A stretch of DNA of 64,000 nucleotides from Flavobacteriales bacterium (GTDB lineage: Bacteria > Bacteroidota > Bacteroidia > Flavobacteriales > Flavobacteriaceae). Shown piece by piece: positions 19,037 to 27,354 of the stretch. Positions within the stretch are counted from its first letter, which is position 1, and every line of letters starts with the position of its first letter. Location: contig JAFLBS010000008.1 of NCBI GenBank assembly GCA_017303755.1, forward strand, positions 62,001 through 126,000, read 5' to 3'. The translations under genes and the position numbers were made by a program. The notes beneath the pieces are model-generated. The model worked only from the letters and a program-made list of their open reading frames with translations. It did not search any database and was not told the DNA's origin.

Positions 19037-22000
19037 ATGAAAGCGAAACTACTACTCACAGGATTTTTTTTGATGGTCAATTGGTGTTTTTCGCAAGTCG
19101 GAATCAACACTACATTGCCCAATGCACAATTGGATGTTCGGTCGAGCAACCAAGCAACACCAAGTAACACCGACGGATTGTTAATTCCGAAAATGGATGC
19201 TTTTCCCGCCACCAATCCAACGGCAGCACAACAAGGAATGATGGTGTATTTAACCACAGATACCACATTTTCAGGTAATCCGAAAACCATCGGTTTTTAC
19301 TATTGGGACAATGTCAGTTCCGATTGGATTTCGGTAGGGAATAATCAAACTTCGGGTTGGTCGATTAATGGAAATTCAGGAATTAATGCGACGACTCATT
19401 TTATGGGAACCATCAATAATGCCAATGTAGTTTTTAAACGTAACAATGTCTTTTCAGGATTACTAAGTGTAAGTAATTCTTCGTTTGGAGTGAATGCTTT
19501 TAATACTTCCTCATCGGGAATTCAAATAGCTGCTTTTGGAAGTGGAGCACTTACAGCCAATACTACTGGAAGTTTTAACTCGGCTTACGGATATAATTCG
19601 TTAGCCTCTAATACAACAGGAAGTAATAATGTTGCTTTTGGGAATTCAGCACTTTTGTTCAATACAACTGGAGATGGGAATTCTGCTTTTGGTTCACAGT
19701 CAATGTTTTCCAATTCAACTGGTTTCTTCAATTCTGCTTTTGGGCGAAATGCTCTACTTTCAAATACCACAGGAGGTAATAATTCGGCATTTGGAGTTTT
19801 TGCATTAGAATTGAATACAACAGGAGGTTTAAACAGTGCATTTGGGAATATCGCTTTAGGAAATAATACAACAGGTTTAGCAAATGCCGCTTTTGGTAAT
19901 GCCGCTTTGTATTCTAACACAACGGGTCAGTATAATTCTGCTTTTGGGATTTTCTCGTTGAATGCTACAACAACGAGTAGTGGTTTGTCTGCTTTTGGCT
20001 ACAGTGCATTAGAAGACAACACAACTGGAGGTCAAAATGCCGCTTTTGGTTTTAGAACATTGCAGTTTAATACATCAGGAAGTAATAATTCATCTTTCGG
20101 ATACTATTCCCTAAATAGCAACACTACAGGTGGATTCAATTCGGCATTCGGAACCAACGCTTTGGCTTTGAATACATTCACTAATAATAATTCAGCCTTC
20201 GGGCATTCGTCACTTTCATCCAATACTGGCGGTGCTCAAAATACAGCGTCGGGTGCTTTTTCTATGCAAGCTAATAGTACGGGAAGTTTTAATAGTACCT
20301 ACGGTTCTACTGCTATGATGGCCAATACCACAGGAAATAATAATTCGGCATTTGGCTATTCGTCGTTGGGTTCTAATACAACAGGTGATTTCCATACAGC
20401 ATTTGGGTATTTGGCGTTGTCTTCTACAACAACAGTAGATGGTTTGTCAGCCTTTGGTTATTCGGCGCTTCAAAACAATACAACTGGAAGTCAAAATGCC
20501 GCTTTCGGTTATTCTGCATTGCAAAACAATACTTCAGGAAACAACAACTCCTCTTTCGGGTATAATTCGCTAAACGATAACACTACTGGTGGATTCAATT
20601 CGGCTTTCGGAACCAATGCTTTGGCTTCGAGTACAGTAGGTAATTTCAATTCGGCATTCGGATATTTGGCGTTGTCAACTCTAACTACATCCAACGGCTT
20701 ATCTGCCTTTGGATATGCAACACTTCAAAATAATACTACTGGTTTTGGAAATTCGGGCTTTGGATACGCCTCACTTCAGGCAAATACTGCAGGAAGTTTA
20801 AATGCTGCTTTTGGTAGTAATTCGTTGGTTTCTAATACTAACGGAAGTAGTAATTCGGCTTTTGGATACAATTCGCTTACGGGTAATACTAGTGGCGGAT
20901 TCAATTCGGCTTTTGGAACCAGCGCTTTGGCTGCGAATACACTTACCAATAGTAATTCGGCTTTTGGATATTCATCGCTATCATCCAATACTGGCGGAGC
21001 TCAAAATACAGCTTCAGGAGCTTTTTCCATGCAAGGAAATACTACTGGAAGTTTCAATAGTTCGTATGGTGCAACGGCCATGATTGCGAATACTACTGGT
21101 AGTAGTAATGTTGCCTTTGGTTATTCTGCATTGGATTCCAATACAACAGGCAACTTCAATGCAGCATTTGGAAATTTAGCATTATCATCTTCAACTACAG
21201 CCAATGGTTCGTCTGCGTTTGGCTATTCGGCACTTTTAAACAATACAACAGGAGTTGGCAACTCGGCAATGGGTTTCCACTCGTTAGAGACCAATACAAC
21301 TGGAACGTTGAATAGTGCTTTTGGAATTTATTCACTGTATTTTAATACGACAGGCGACAATAATTCATCTTTCGGAGTGTATTCCTTGCAAAATAATGTT
21401 ACAGGAAACAACAACTCATCCTATGGAACCAATTCGTTATTTTCCAACACAACAGGAAATAACAATTCAGCATTTGGAGTCTTAGCATTGTCTTCTACAA
21501 CTACTGTTAGCGGATTATCGGCTTTTGGTTATAGCGCATTAGCCAACAACACTACCGGAATATTTAACTCTGCTTTTGGTAATAATGCATTGGCTGTAAA
21601 TACTACTGGAAATGACAACTCTGCTTTTGGTAATAATGCATTATCTTCCAATACAACTGGAGCTGACAATTCTGCATTTGGACTTGATTCGATGAATTCA
21701 AATACTACTGGAATATGGAATAGTGCCTTTGGGACATTTACTTTAAGTTTTAATACAACAGGGTTTGGTAATTCAGGTTTTGGTTATCTTTCTTTAAATG
21801 CAAATACAATAGGCACAAGTAATTCTGCTTTCGGAGGATTTGCATTGTCAGGAAACACTACTGGTTCTTCAAATGCGGCTTTTGGAAATAGTACGTTGGT
21901 GAGTAATACTACAGGAACGTTTAATTCTGCATTGGGTCAAGCAGCAAATGTTGCATCAGGAAATTTAACTAACGCCACAGCAATTGGTGCTCGAGCTCAA

Positions 22001-22822
22001 GTAGCCACAAGCAATTCAATGGTGTTAGGCAGCATCAACGGAATAAATGGCGCTGTTGCGAGTACCAATGTTGGTATCGGAACCACTTCACCCCAAACAC
22101 GTTTGGATATTATGGACGAAAATGCAGTAACTTCTTTTGCTACTGATGGGAATTTATTAGTGCGAACCAACAATCCGCAAGCAATTGATTTGGGTGGTTC
22201 AATTACGTTGGGCGGAATGATTGATGATGGGGCATTATTACCACGAAATTTCGCTTCAATTGAAGGTCGAAAAACATCGAGTGTTAACAACAGTAACTCG
22301 GGCTATTTAATGTTTAAAACCAATAACGCAGGCACTTTTGGAGAACGCATGCGCATCACTAATGTTGGCGACGTCGGCATCGGAACCGCAACGCCGGGCG
22401 GACAATTCGAATTGTCGTTAAACGAAGGTAGAAAACCGGGTTCTACAACTTGGACAGTCGTTTCGGATAGTCGTTTGAAAACTATTGATGGCAATTACAC
22501 AAAAGGTTTAAACGAAATTATTCAACTGCAACCCATTCGCTACCATTATAAAAACAACGGCGACCGAAAATTTGAACCAGAAGTTTTGAATACTGAATTC
22601 GCTGGATTCATCGCTCAAGAAGTTCAACCGCTTTTCCCCGATGCCGTTCAAGTCGATGAAGACGGATTTCTGAATTTCAACATGCATTCTATTTTAGTGG
22701 CTTCCATCAATGCAATTAAAGAATTGAATGCAAGAGAAGAAGAATTGAAAACCGAACTAAAAACACAAAAAGAACTACTCGAAAAAGTAATGCAACGATT
22801 AGCTGCTTTAGAAAATAAATAA
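19037..22822 (+). CDS. Very large repeat protein with C-terminal S74 tail-fibre-type chaperone domain
   Basis: Protein of 1261 residues. The start at 19037 gives a signal peptide (ends WCFSQ); the longer open frame from 18947 runs through the operator and is rejected. After the shared VGINTTLPNAQLDVRSSN domain comes a long uninterrupted block of 17-residue units, mostly NSAFGxxALxxNTTG, from about residue 150 to 990. A cap and neck follow (ARAQVATSNSMVLGS; VGIGTTSPQTRLDIMDENA), then the S74 domain (SDSRLKT near residue 1143, PIRYHYKN, GFIAQEVQPLFPDAVQ) and a C-terminal coiled coil. The S74 subtype differs from the proteins at 2216 and 10259 and matches 22877. The repeat block shows higher-order duplication. 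Confidence 0.86.
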   Translation: MKAKLLLTGFFLMVNWCFSQVGINTTLPNAQLDVRSSNQATPSNTDGLLIPKMDAFPATNPTAAQQGMMVYLTTDTTFSGNPKTIGFYYWDNVSSDWISVGNNQTSGWSINGNSGINATTHFMGTINNANVVFKRNNVFSGLLSVSNSSFGVNAFNTSSSGIQIAAFGSGALTANTTGSFNSAYGYNSLASNTTGSNNVAFGNSALLFNTTGDGNSAFGSQSMFSNSTGFFNSAFGRNALLSNTTGGNNSAFGVFALELNTTGGLNSAFGNIALGNNTTGLANAAFGNAALYSNTTGQYNSAFGIFSLNATTTSSGLSAFGYSALEDNTTGGQNAAFGFRTLQFNTSGSNNSSFGYYSLNSNTTGGFNSAFGTNALALNTFTNNNSAFGHSSLSSNTGGAQNTASGAFSMQANSTGSFNSTYGSTAMMANTTGNNNSAFGYSSLGSNTTGDFHTAFGYLALSSTTTVDGLSAFGYSALQNNTTGSQNAAFGYSALQNNTSGNNNSSFGYNSLNDNTTGGFNSAFGTNALASSTVGNFNSAFGYLALSTLTTSNGLSAFGYATLQNNTTGFGNSGFGYASLQANTAGSLNAAFGSNSLVSNTNGSSNSAFGYNSLTGNTSGGFNSAFGTSALAANTLTNSNSAFGYSSLSSNTGGAQNTASGAFSMQGNTTGSFNSSYGATAMIANTTGSSNVAFGYSALDSNTTGNFNAAFGNLALSSSTTANGSSAFGYSALLNNTTGVGNSAMGFHSLETNTTGTLNSAFGIYSLYFNTTGDNNSSFGVYSLQNNVTGNNNSSYGTNSLFSNTTGNNNSAFGVLALSSTTTVSGLSAFGYSALANNTTGIFNSAFGNNALAVNTTGNDNSAFGNNALSSNTTGADNSAFGLDSMNSNTTGIWNSAFGTFTLSFNTTGFGNSGFGYLSLNANTIGTSNSAFGGFALSGNTTGSSNAAFGNSTLVSNTTGTFNSALGQAANVASGNLTNATAIGARAQVATSNSMVLGSINGINGAVASTNVGIGTTSPQTRLDIMDENAVTSFATDGNLLVRTNNPQAIDLGGSITLGGMIDDGALLPRNFASIEGRKTSSVNNSNSGYLMFKTNNAGTFGERMRITNVGDVGIGTATPGGQFELSLNEGRKPGSTTWTVVSDSRLKTIDGNYTKGLNEIIQLQPIRYHYKNNGDRKFEPEVLNTEFAGFIAQEVQPLFPDAVQVDEDGFLNFNMHSILVASINAIKELNAREEELKTELKTQKELLEKVMQRLAALENK
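19978..21265 (+). repeat. Higher-order duplication within the 51-bp coding repeats
   Basis: The TCATCCAATACTGGCGG block at 20216 recurs at 20981, an offset of 765 bp, which is exactly fifteen 51-bp units. The TCTGC(T/C)TTTGG block near 19978 recurs near 20692, an offset of 14 units. The second copy therefore carries one extra 17-residue unit. The block probably grew by unequal recombination between units. Confidence 0.7.
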
Positions 22823-22876
22823 AACATCAAGTCATTCGACACAAATTAACATCCATTTCAAGAAACATTCCATCGT

Positions 22877-25471
22877 ATGAAAGCCAAATTATTTTCTGTA
22901 GTACTTTATCTAATGGTACAATATTGTTTTTCGCAAGTCGGAATCAACACGACTTTGCCCGATGCCCAATTGGATGTTCGTTCGAGTAATCAAGCAACTC
23001 CGAGTGCTACCGACGGATTATTAATCCCGAAAATGGATACCTTTCCCGCAACCAATCCAACGGCTGCACAACAAGGAATGATGGTCTATTTAACTACTGC
23101 AACCACTTTTTCTGGTAATCCAAAATCAATTGGTTTTTACTATTGGGACAATGTCAGTTCCGATTGGATTGCAGTAGGAAATAACCAAACTTCGGGTTGG
23201 GCGATAACCGGTAATTCAGGCATCAATGCGACTACTCATTTTATAGGAACAACAAATGATGCGGATGTCATTTTTAAGCGAAATAATACAAATGCTGGAT
23301 TTTTGAATCCCATCAATACTTCTTTTGGAGTAGGTTCATTAAATCCGTTTGCTACTGGAATTGATAATGCTGCGTTTGGAGAATTGGCATTAGGTTCAAG
23401 TTCAACAGGAGATTATAACTCGGCTTTTGGTTCATCGGCATTATTTTCCGTAACAACAGCAGATGGTTTATCGGCTTTTGGTTACAGAGCATTATCCGAC
23501 AACACCACCGGATTCAATAACTCAGCCTTTGGAGCAGTAGCTTTGGAAAATAATACAACGGGTTTACAAAATAATGCTTTTGGAATATTCGCTCTTCGAT
23601 CAAACACTACCGGAAGTTATAATAATGCTTTTGGCACAGGTTCTTTGTTTTTTAATACAACTGGAGAAAGCAATGTTGCTGTAGGAAACTTATCTATGTA
23701 TAATAGTACTACAGCAGGTTTCAATGTGGCCTTGGGTTCAAGCACTTTGTACAGTAATACAACGGGAGAAAGGAACGTTGCCGTAGGGCATGCCTCTATG
23801 TATAATTGTACTACGGGTAGCTCAAATATTGCTGTAGGTTCGGGTTCGTTGTTTAGCAATCTAACAGGAAGCAACAACGTTTCAGTGGGTCGCGCAACTT
23901 TGTATTTCAATACTGCCGGAAATGGAAACTCTGCTTTTGGTCATTATGCTTTGGAAAGCAATACGGCAAGCGGGAATTCGGCTTTTGGTTATTTGTCGAT
24001 GACTTCCAATACAACTGGAGAGTTCAACGCTGCTTTTGGTCTTGATGCATTAGGGTTCAATACAACAGGAAGTCGAAATGTTGCTATGGGTTATGGTGCT
24101 TTGTATCGAAATACAACAGGCGGAAGAAACACGGCCGTTGGTTTTGGCGCACTTAATTATAGTATCATTGGAAACGATAATTCGGCTTTCGGAAATTTTG
24201 CGTTAGAAAATAATACAGCTAATGGCAATTCCGCTTTTGGTGCATCCTCATTGAATGTTAATACAACAGGTAATAATAACTCAGCTTTTGGTTTTGAATC
24301 GTTGCGAGCCAATACTATTGGAATAAATAACTCAGCATTTGGCTACCGTTCAATGTATTCAAACACCACAGGAAACGGAAATGTGGCTTTCGGAATTAAT
24401 GCTCTCTTTTCTAATACCATTGGAGGTTTTAATGTGGCGATTGGAAATAATACTTTGTCGGGAAATACAACAGGTGGTAATAATATTGCTATAGGATCGG
24501 GTGCTCTAAACGCAAACACAACTGGAGCACTCAATATGGCTCTAGGAAATAACGCTGATGTAGCTTCCGGCGGATTGTCTAACGCAACCGCAATTGGAGC
24601 TGATGCCTATGTAGCTACGAGTAATTCGATTGTTTTAGGAAGTATTTCCGGAATAAACCTTGCTACAGTGAGCACCAATGTCGGCATCGGAACCACTTCA
24701 CCGCAAACGCGTCTCGATATTATGGACGAAAATGCCGCGACCACATCAACCGCAGATGGAAATCTTTTGGTGCGTACCAATAATGCTCAAGCTGTTGATT
24801 TGGGTGGTTCGATTACGCTCGGTGGAATGATCGACGATGGCGCCACTTTACCCCGAAATTTTGCGTCCATCGAAGGTAGAAAAGCCACGAACACAACCAA
24901 CAGCAGTTTGGGCTATTTAACCCTAAAAACCAACAGTGGCGTAAATCTGTTAGAGCGGATGCGCATAACAAATGCGGGTGACGTTGGCATCGGAACCGCA
25001 ACTCCTGGCGGGCAATTTGAGCTTTCCTTAAACGAAGGTAGAAAACCAGGTTCAACTACGTGGACAATCGTTTCGGATAGTCGTTTAAAAACTATTGATG
25101 GCAATTACACAAAAGGTTTGAACGAAATTATTCAGTTGCAACCCATTCGTTATCATTATAAAAATAACGGTGACCGAAAATTTGAGCAAGAGGTTCTGGA
25201 TACTGAATTCGCTGGCTTCATCGCGCAAGAAGTAAAACCGCTTTTTCCCGATGCGGTGCAAGTCGATGAAGACGGATTTCTGAATTTCAACATGCATTCT
25301 ATTTTGGTGGCATCCATCAACGCCATTAAAGAGCTAAACACCAAAACTGAGGCTTTAGAACACAACCAAACCGAAGTCGAACAATTAAAAAAACAAGTCG
25401 AGTTGCAGCAACAAATCAACGCCGATTTGCAAGCAAGACTAAAAAAAATAGAAGAAAATTTGAGTAAGTAG
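22877..25471 (+). CDS. Repeat protein with C-terminal S74 tail-fibre-type chaperone domain
   Basis: Protein of 864 residues and a close paralog of the 19037 product. It has a signal peptide (ends YCFSQ), VGINTTLPDAQLDVRSSN, and about 27 seventeen-residue units that are more varied (NVAVGNLSMYN, NIAVGSGSLFSN). A cap and neck follow (VGIGTTSPQTRLDIMDENA), then S74 with SDSRLKT near residue 733 and GFIAQEVKPLFPDAVQ, and a heptad coiled-coil tail (LEHNQTEVEQLKKQVELQQQ). The first 110 residues and the last 280 or so are nearly identical to those of the 19037 product. It sits 54 bp downstream in the same probable operon and is followed by a terminator at 25489. Confidence 0.86.
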   Translation: MKAKLFSVVLYLMVQYCFSQVGINTTLPDAQLDVRSSNQATPSATDGLLIPKMDTFPATNPTAAQQGMMVYLTTATTFSGNPKSIGFYYWDNVSSDWIAVGNNQTSGWAITGNSGINATTHFIGTTNDADVIFKRNNTNAGFLNPINTSFGVGSLNPFATGIDNAAFGELALGSSSTGDYNSAFGSSALFSVTTADGLSAFGYRALSDNTTGFNNSAFGAVALENNTTGLQNNAFGIFALRSNTTGSYNNAFGTGSLFFNTTGESNVAVGNLSMYNSTTAGFNVALGSSTLYSNTTGERNVAVGHASMYNCTTGSSNIAVGSGSLFSNLTGSNNVSVGRATLYFNTAGNGNSAFGHYALESNTASGNSAFGYLSMTSNTTGEFNAAFGLDALGFNTTGSRNVAMGYGALYRNTTGGRNTAVGFGALNYSIIGNDNSAFGNFALENNTANGNSAFGASSLNVNTTGNNNSAFGFESLRANTIGINNSAFGYRSMYSNTTGNGNVAFGINALFSNTIGGFNVAIGNNTLSGNTTGGNNIAIGSGALNANTTGALNMALGNNADVASGGLSNATAIGADAYVATSNSIVLGSISGINLATVSTNVGIGTTSPQTRLDIMDENAATTSTADGNLLVRTNNAQAVDLGGSITLGGMIDDGATLPRNFASIEGRKATNTTNSSLGYLTLKTNSGVNLLERMRITNAGDVGIGTATPGGQFELSLNEGRKPGSTTWTIVSDSRLKTIDGNYTKGLNEIIQLQPIRYHYKNNGDRKFEQEVLDTEFAGFIAQEVKPLFPDAVQVDEDGFLNFNMHSILVASINAIKELNTKTEALEHNQTEVEQLKKQVELQQQINADLQARLKKIEENLSK

Positions 25472-25488
25472 TTTTAGAAGTAGTGAAG

Positions 25489-25519
25489 AAGGCCTGACGA
25501 AAGTTGGGTCTTTTTTTTG
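25489..25519 (+). terminator. Intrinsic terminator after the S74 repeat-protein operon
   Basis: AGGCCT/GGGTCT stem with a GACGAAAGTT loop, followed by eight T residues. The loop is shared with the terminator at 16191. Confidence 0.6.
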
Positions 25520-25552
25520 AGAAGCACACCATTGGCTTTTCTTATGAACCAT

Positions 25553-25609
25553 GTCCTGCTCTCGCCTTTAGTTGTTCGTGCCTCACAAGCTATCGGCTCC
25601 ATCAGGGCT
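25553..25609 (-). repeat. Degenerate copy of an AGCCC...GGAC dispersed element
   Basis: Read on the minus strand it begins AGCCCTGATGGAGCCGATAG and ends GCGAGAGCAGGAC. This resembles the longer element at 35153-35292 (AGCCCAGATGGAAATGGAAA to GGAAATAGC). I recall such elements as frequent in Flavobacterium intergenic regions; function is unknown. Confidence 0.45.
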
Positions 25610-25669
25610 AAAATAGAAATGAAGTGCATTTTTAGACTCTTTTAACTTTTTAATCCATCATTCTTTTAC

Positions 25670-25677
25670 TACATTTG
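25670..25677 (+). promoter_or_regulatory. Candidate -7 element (TACATTTG) for the DUF58 gene
   Basis: Exact match to the Bacteroidota -7 consensus TAnnTTTG, 25 bp before the start codon at 25702. No convincing -33 TTTG is seen at the right distance. Confidence 0.4.
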
Positions 25678-25701
25678 ACTCGAGCCAGTAGCGCCGTAAT
25701 T

Positions 25702-26628
25702 ATGAAGATAGAAGAACAAAAAGAACTCATTTCCGGATTTAAGCATTTAGAATTGTTGGCCAATCAAGTGGTGGAAGGCTTTATTTCGGGTATGCACAAA
25801 TCGCCGTTTCATGGGTTTTCTGCCGAATTTGCCGAGCATAAAGTGTACAATACAGGCGAAAGCACCAAACACATCGATTGGAAATTATTTGCCAAAACCG
25901 ATCGTTTGTACACCAAGCGCTTTGAAGAAGAAACCAATCTGCGCTGCCACTTAATCATCGATAATTCATCGTCGATGTACTACCCAAAACTAGAAAGCAA
26001 TCAACCGTTTTACGAAAGCAAAATTGGGTTTTCTATTTTGGCTTCGGCAGTTTTAATGAATTTGTTGAAAAAACAACGCGATGCGGTTGGACTCAGTGTT
26101 TTCTCAGACAAATATGAGTATTACGCGCCCGAAAAAGGCTCGGATCGTCATCACAGAATGTTGTTGAATATATTGGAAGGTTTGCTCGAAAATCCGAAAG
26201 AAGCCAAACAAACGGATACGATTACCTATCTGCATCAAATTGCCGAAAAAATGCACCGTCGTTCCATGATCATTCTGTTTACCGACATGTTTCAAAACGA
26301 AGATACTGAAAAATTATTCAACGCATTGCAACATCTAAAACACAACAAACACCGTGTTGTTTTATTTCACGTAATTGATGAGAAACGAGAACTTTCCTTC
26401 GATTTTGATAGTGCACCACGTAAGTTTATTGATGTAGAATCGGGTGAAATCATCAATTTATTTGCCGAAAATGTAAAAGAAGAGTACGAAAAAAACATTA
26501 AAAAATATTTTAAAAACCTGTCAATGACCTGCGCTCAGAACAAAATAAAATACGTTCCTGTCAATGTGGGCGCCGATTTCGAAAAGATTTTGACTACATA
26601 TCTTGTTGAAAAACAAATGTTTGGTTAG
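25702..26628 (+). CDS. DUF58 domain protein (vWA-like fold)
   Basis: Protein of 308 residues of the DUF58 family. An N-terminal segment includes GESTKHIDWKLFAKTDRLYTKRFEEE, which contains the family's DWK/RF(E)EE signature. A vWA-like fold follows with the MIDAS-type motif DNSSSM and RSMIILFTDMF. The start at 25702 is an ATG with a Bacteroidota -7 box just upstream. In many Bacteroidota this gene sits in a moxR-DUF58-batA operon involved in stress or envelope functions. Here it stands alone between an operon terminator and a tRNA gene, so its MoxR ATPase partner must be elsewhere. Confidence 0.88.
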   Translation: MKIEEQKELISGFKHLELLANQVVEGFISGMHKSPFHGFSAEFAEHKVYNTGESTKHIDWKLFAKTDRLYTKRFEEETNLRCHLIIDNSSSMYYPKLESNQPFYESKIGFSILASAVLMNLLKKQRDAVGLSVFSDKYEYYAPEKGSDRHHRMLLNILEGLLENPKEAKQTDTITYLHQIAEKMHRRSMIILFTDMFQNEDTEKLFNALQHLKHNKHRVVLFHVIDEKRELSFDFDSAPRKFIDVESGEIINLFAENVKEEYEKNIKKYFKNLSMTCAQNKIKYVPVNVGADFEKILTTYLVEKQMFG

Positions 26629-26665
26629 TTGTGTTAAATTGATAAAGAAAAAAATTAAAAAAACG

Positions 26666-26696
26666 TTTGCAAGTATCAAAAATGGATGTATATTTG
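26666..26696 (+). promoter_or_regulatory. Bacteroidota-type promoter of tRNA-Asp
   Basis: TTTG at 26666-26669 and TATATTTG at 26689-26696, spacer 19 bp, match the -33 TTTG / -7 TAnnTTTG consensus. The tRNA begins 18 bp after the -7 box. The promoter of tRNA-Leu at 49163 has the same two boxes. Confidence 0.75.
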
Positions 26697-26714
26697 CAAC
26701 CGCAATAAAGCGAA

Positions 26715-26788
26715 GGTTTGGTAGTTCAGTTGGTTAGAATACATGCCTGTCACGCATGGGGTCGCGGGTTCGAGTCCCGTCCAGACCG
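26715..26788 (+). tRNA. tRNA-Asp (anticodon GTC)
   Basis: The 7-bp acceptor stem GGTTTGG/CCAGACC closes with one G-T pair. The anticodon stem CATGC/GCATG holds the loop CTGTCAC, with anticodon GTC at 26749-26751. The T arm CGGGTTCGAGTCCCG is canonical and the discriminator base is G. CCA is not encoded. A strong promoter precedes it and a terminator follows at 26811. Confidence 0.97.
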
Positions 26789-26810
26789 CTAAATTGGGAA
26801 AATAAAAAAA

Positions 26811-26837
26811 AGCGCTCCACACTAGGAGCGCTTTTTT
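26811..26837 (+). terminator. Terminator of tRNA-Asp
   Basis: Perfect stem AGCGCTCC/GGAGCGCT with a 6-nt loop and six T residues. Confidence 0.88.
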
Positions 26838-26890
26838 GCCCAAAAAAGCATTTAAAATTAGTTGTGTTGTTTCGTTCGTCGAAAGGCGGA

Positions 26891-27047
26891 CAAAGGTTTA
26901 GTAGTTAGACCAATGAAAAGCTTTCCACTTTATTGTGGATGGCTTTTTTGCTTTTATAAAAGAGCCAAAGGTTTAGTAGTCTCGTCCTTTAAGACGAGAT
27001 GAAAAGCTTTCTCCCGTTTTTAAGAACGGGATGGATGGCTTTTTTTG
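26891..27047 (+). repeat. Two tandem units with tRNA-like 5' sequence and terminator hairpins
   Basis: Two consecutive units begin CAAAGGTTTAGTAGT (26891 and 26966) and end in a hairpin with outer arms AAAAGC/GCTTTTTT. The inner stems differ: TCCAC/GTGGA in the first, CCCGTT/AACGGG in the second, which also has an extra CTCGTC/GACGAG hairpin. GGTTTAGTAGTTAGA resembles the first bases of the tRNA-Asp just upstream (GGTTTGGTAGTTCAG). The rest of the 26629-27354 spacer is AT-rich and I see no gene in it. Whether these are decayed tRNA copies or small RNAs is open. Confidence 0.6.
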
Positions 27048-27354
27048 CTTTATATCTCCTCCAATTTTTTTTCTTAATCTCAGAAGGTTTTTTTAAGCTC
27101 AATCAACAAGATTAGGGTTGCTGTTTTCTTGCCTTATTCTGCTCTTTTTTGAATCGAGTGTTTGTAATTTGTTGAAAATTTGTATATTGCATAGCATTTT
27201 TGATAAATGACTTTTTTCGAATATAAATTCTGAGCCATTATTAATCGGTTTTCAATCATTGAAAATCAATTCAATTTGCCAATGTTTTTGTAGTTTATAC
27301 GACATTAGTTAACCATCAAAAAATCAAACAAAAACAAAAACCAAAAAAAACGCT

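Noticed and set aside
19585-21083. Long antisense open frames inside the repeat genes
   Set aside because: They reflect the 51-bp periodicity of the coding strand and have low-complexity products without start signals.
19500-22000. CRISPR-like array of 51-bp repeats
   Set aside because: The repeats are degenerate, lack unique spacers and code in frame for a 17-residue protein motif.
2216-25471. Prophage, because of tail-fibre S74 domains and collagen repeats
   Set aside because: All these proteins have signal peptides, there are no capsid, terminase or integrase genes, and the regulators and kinases are chromosomal types.
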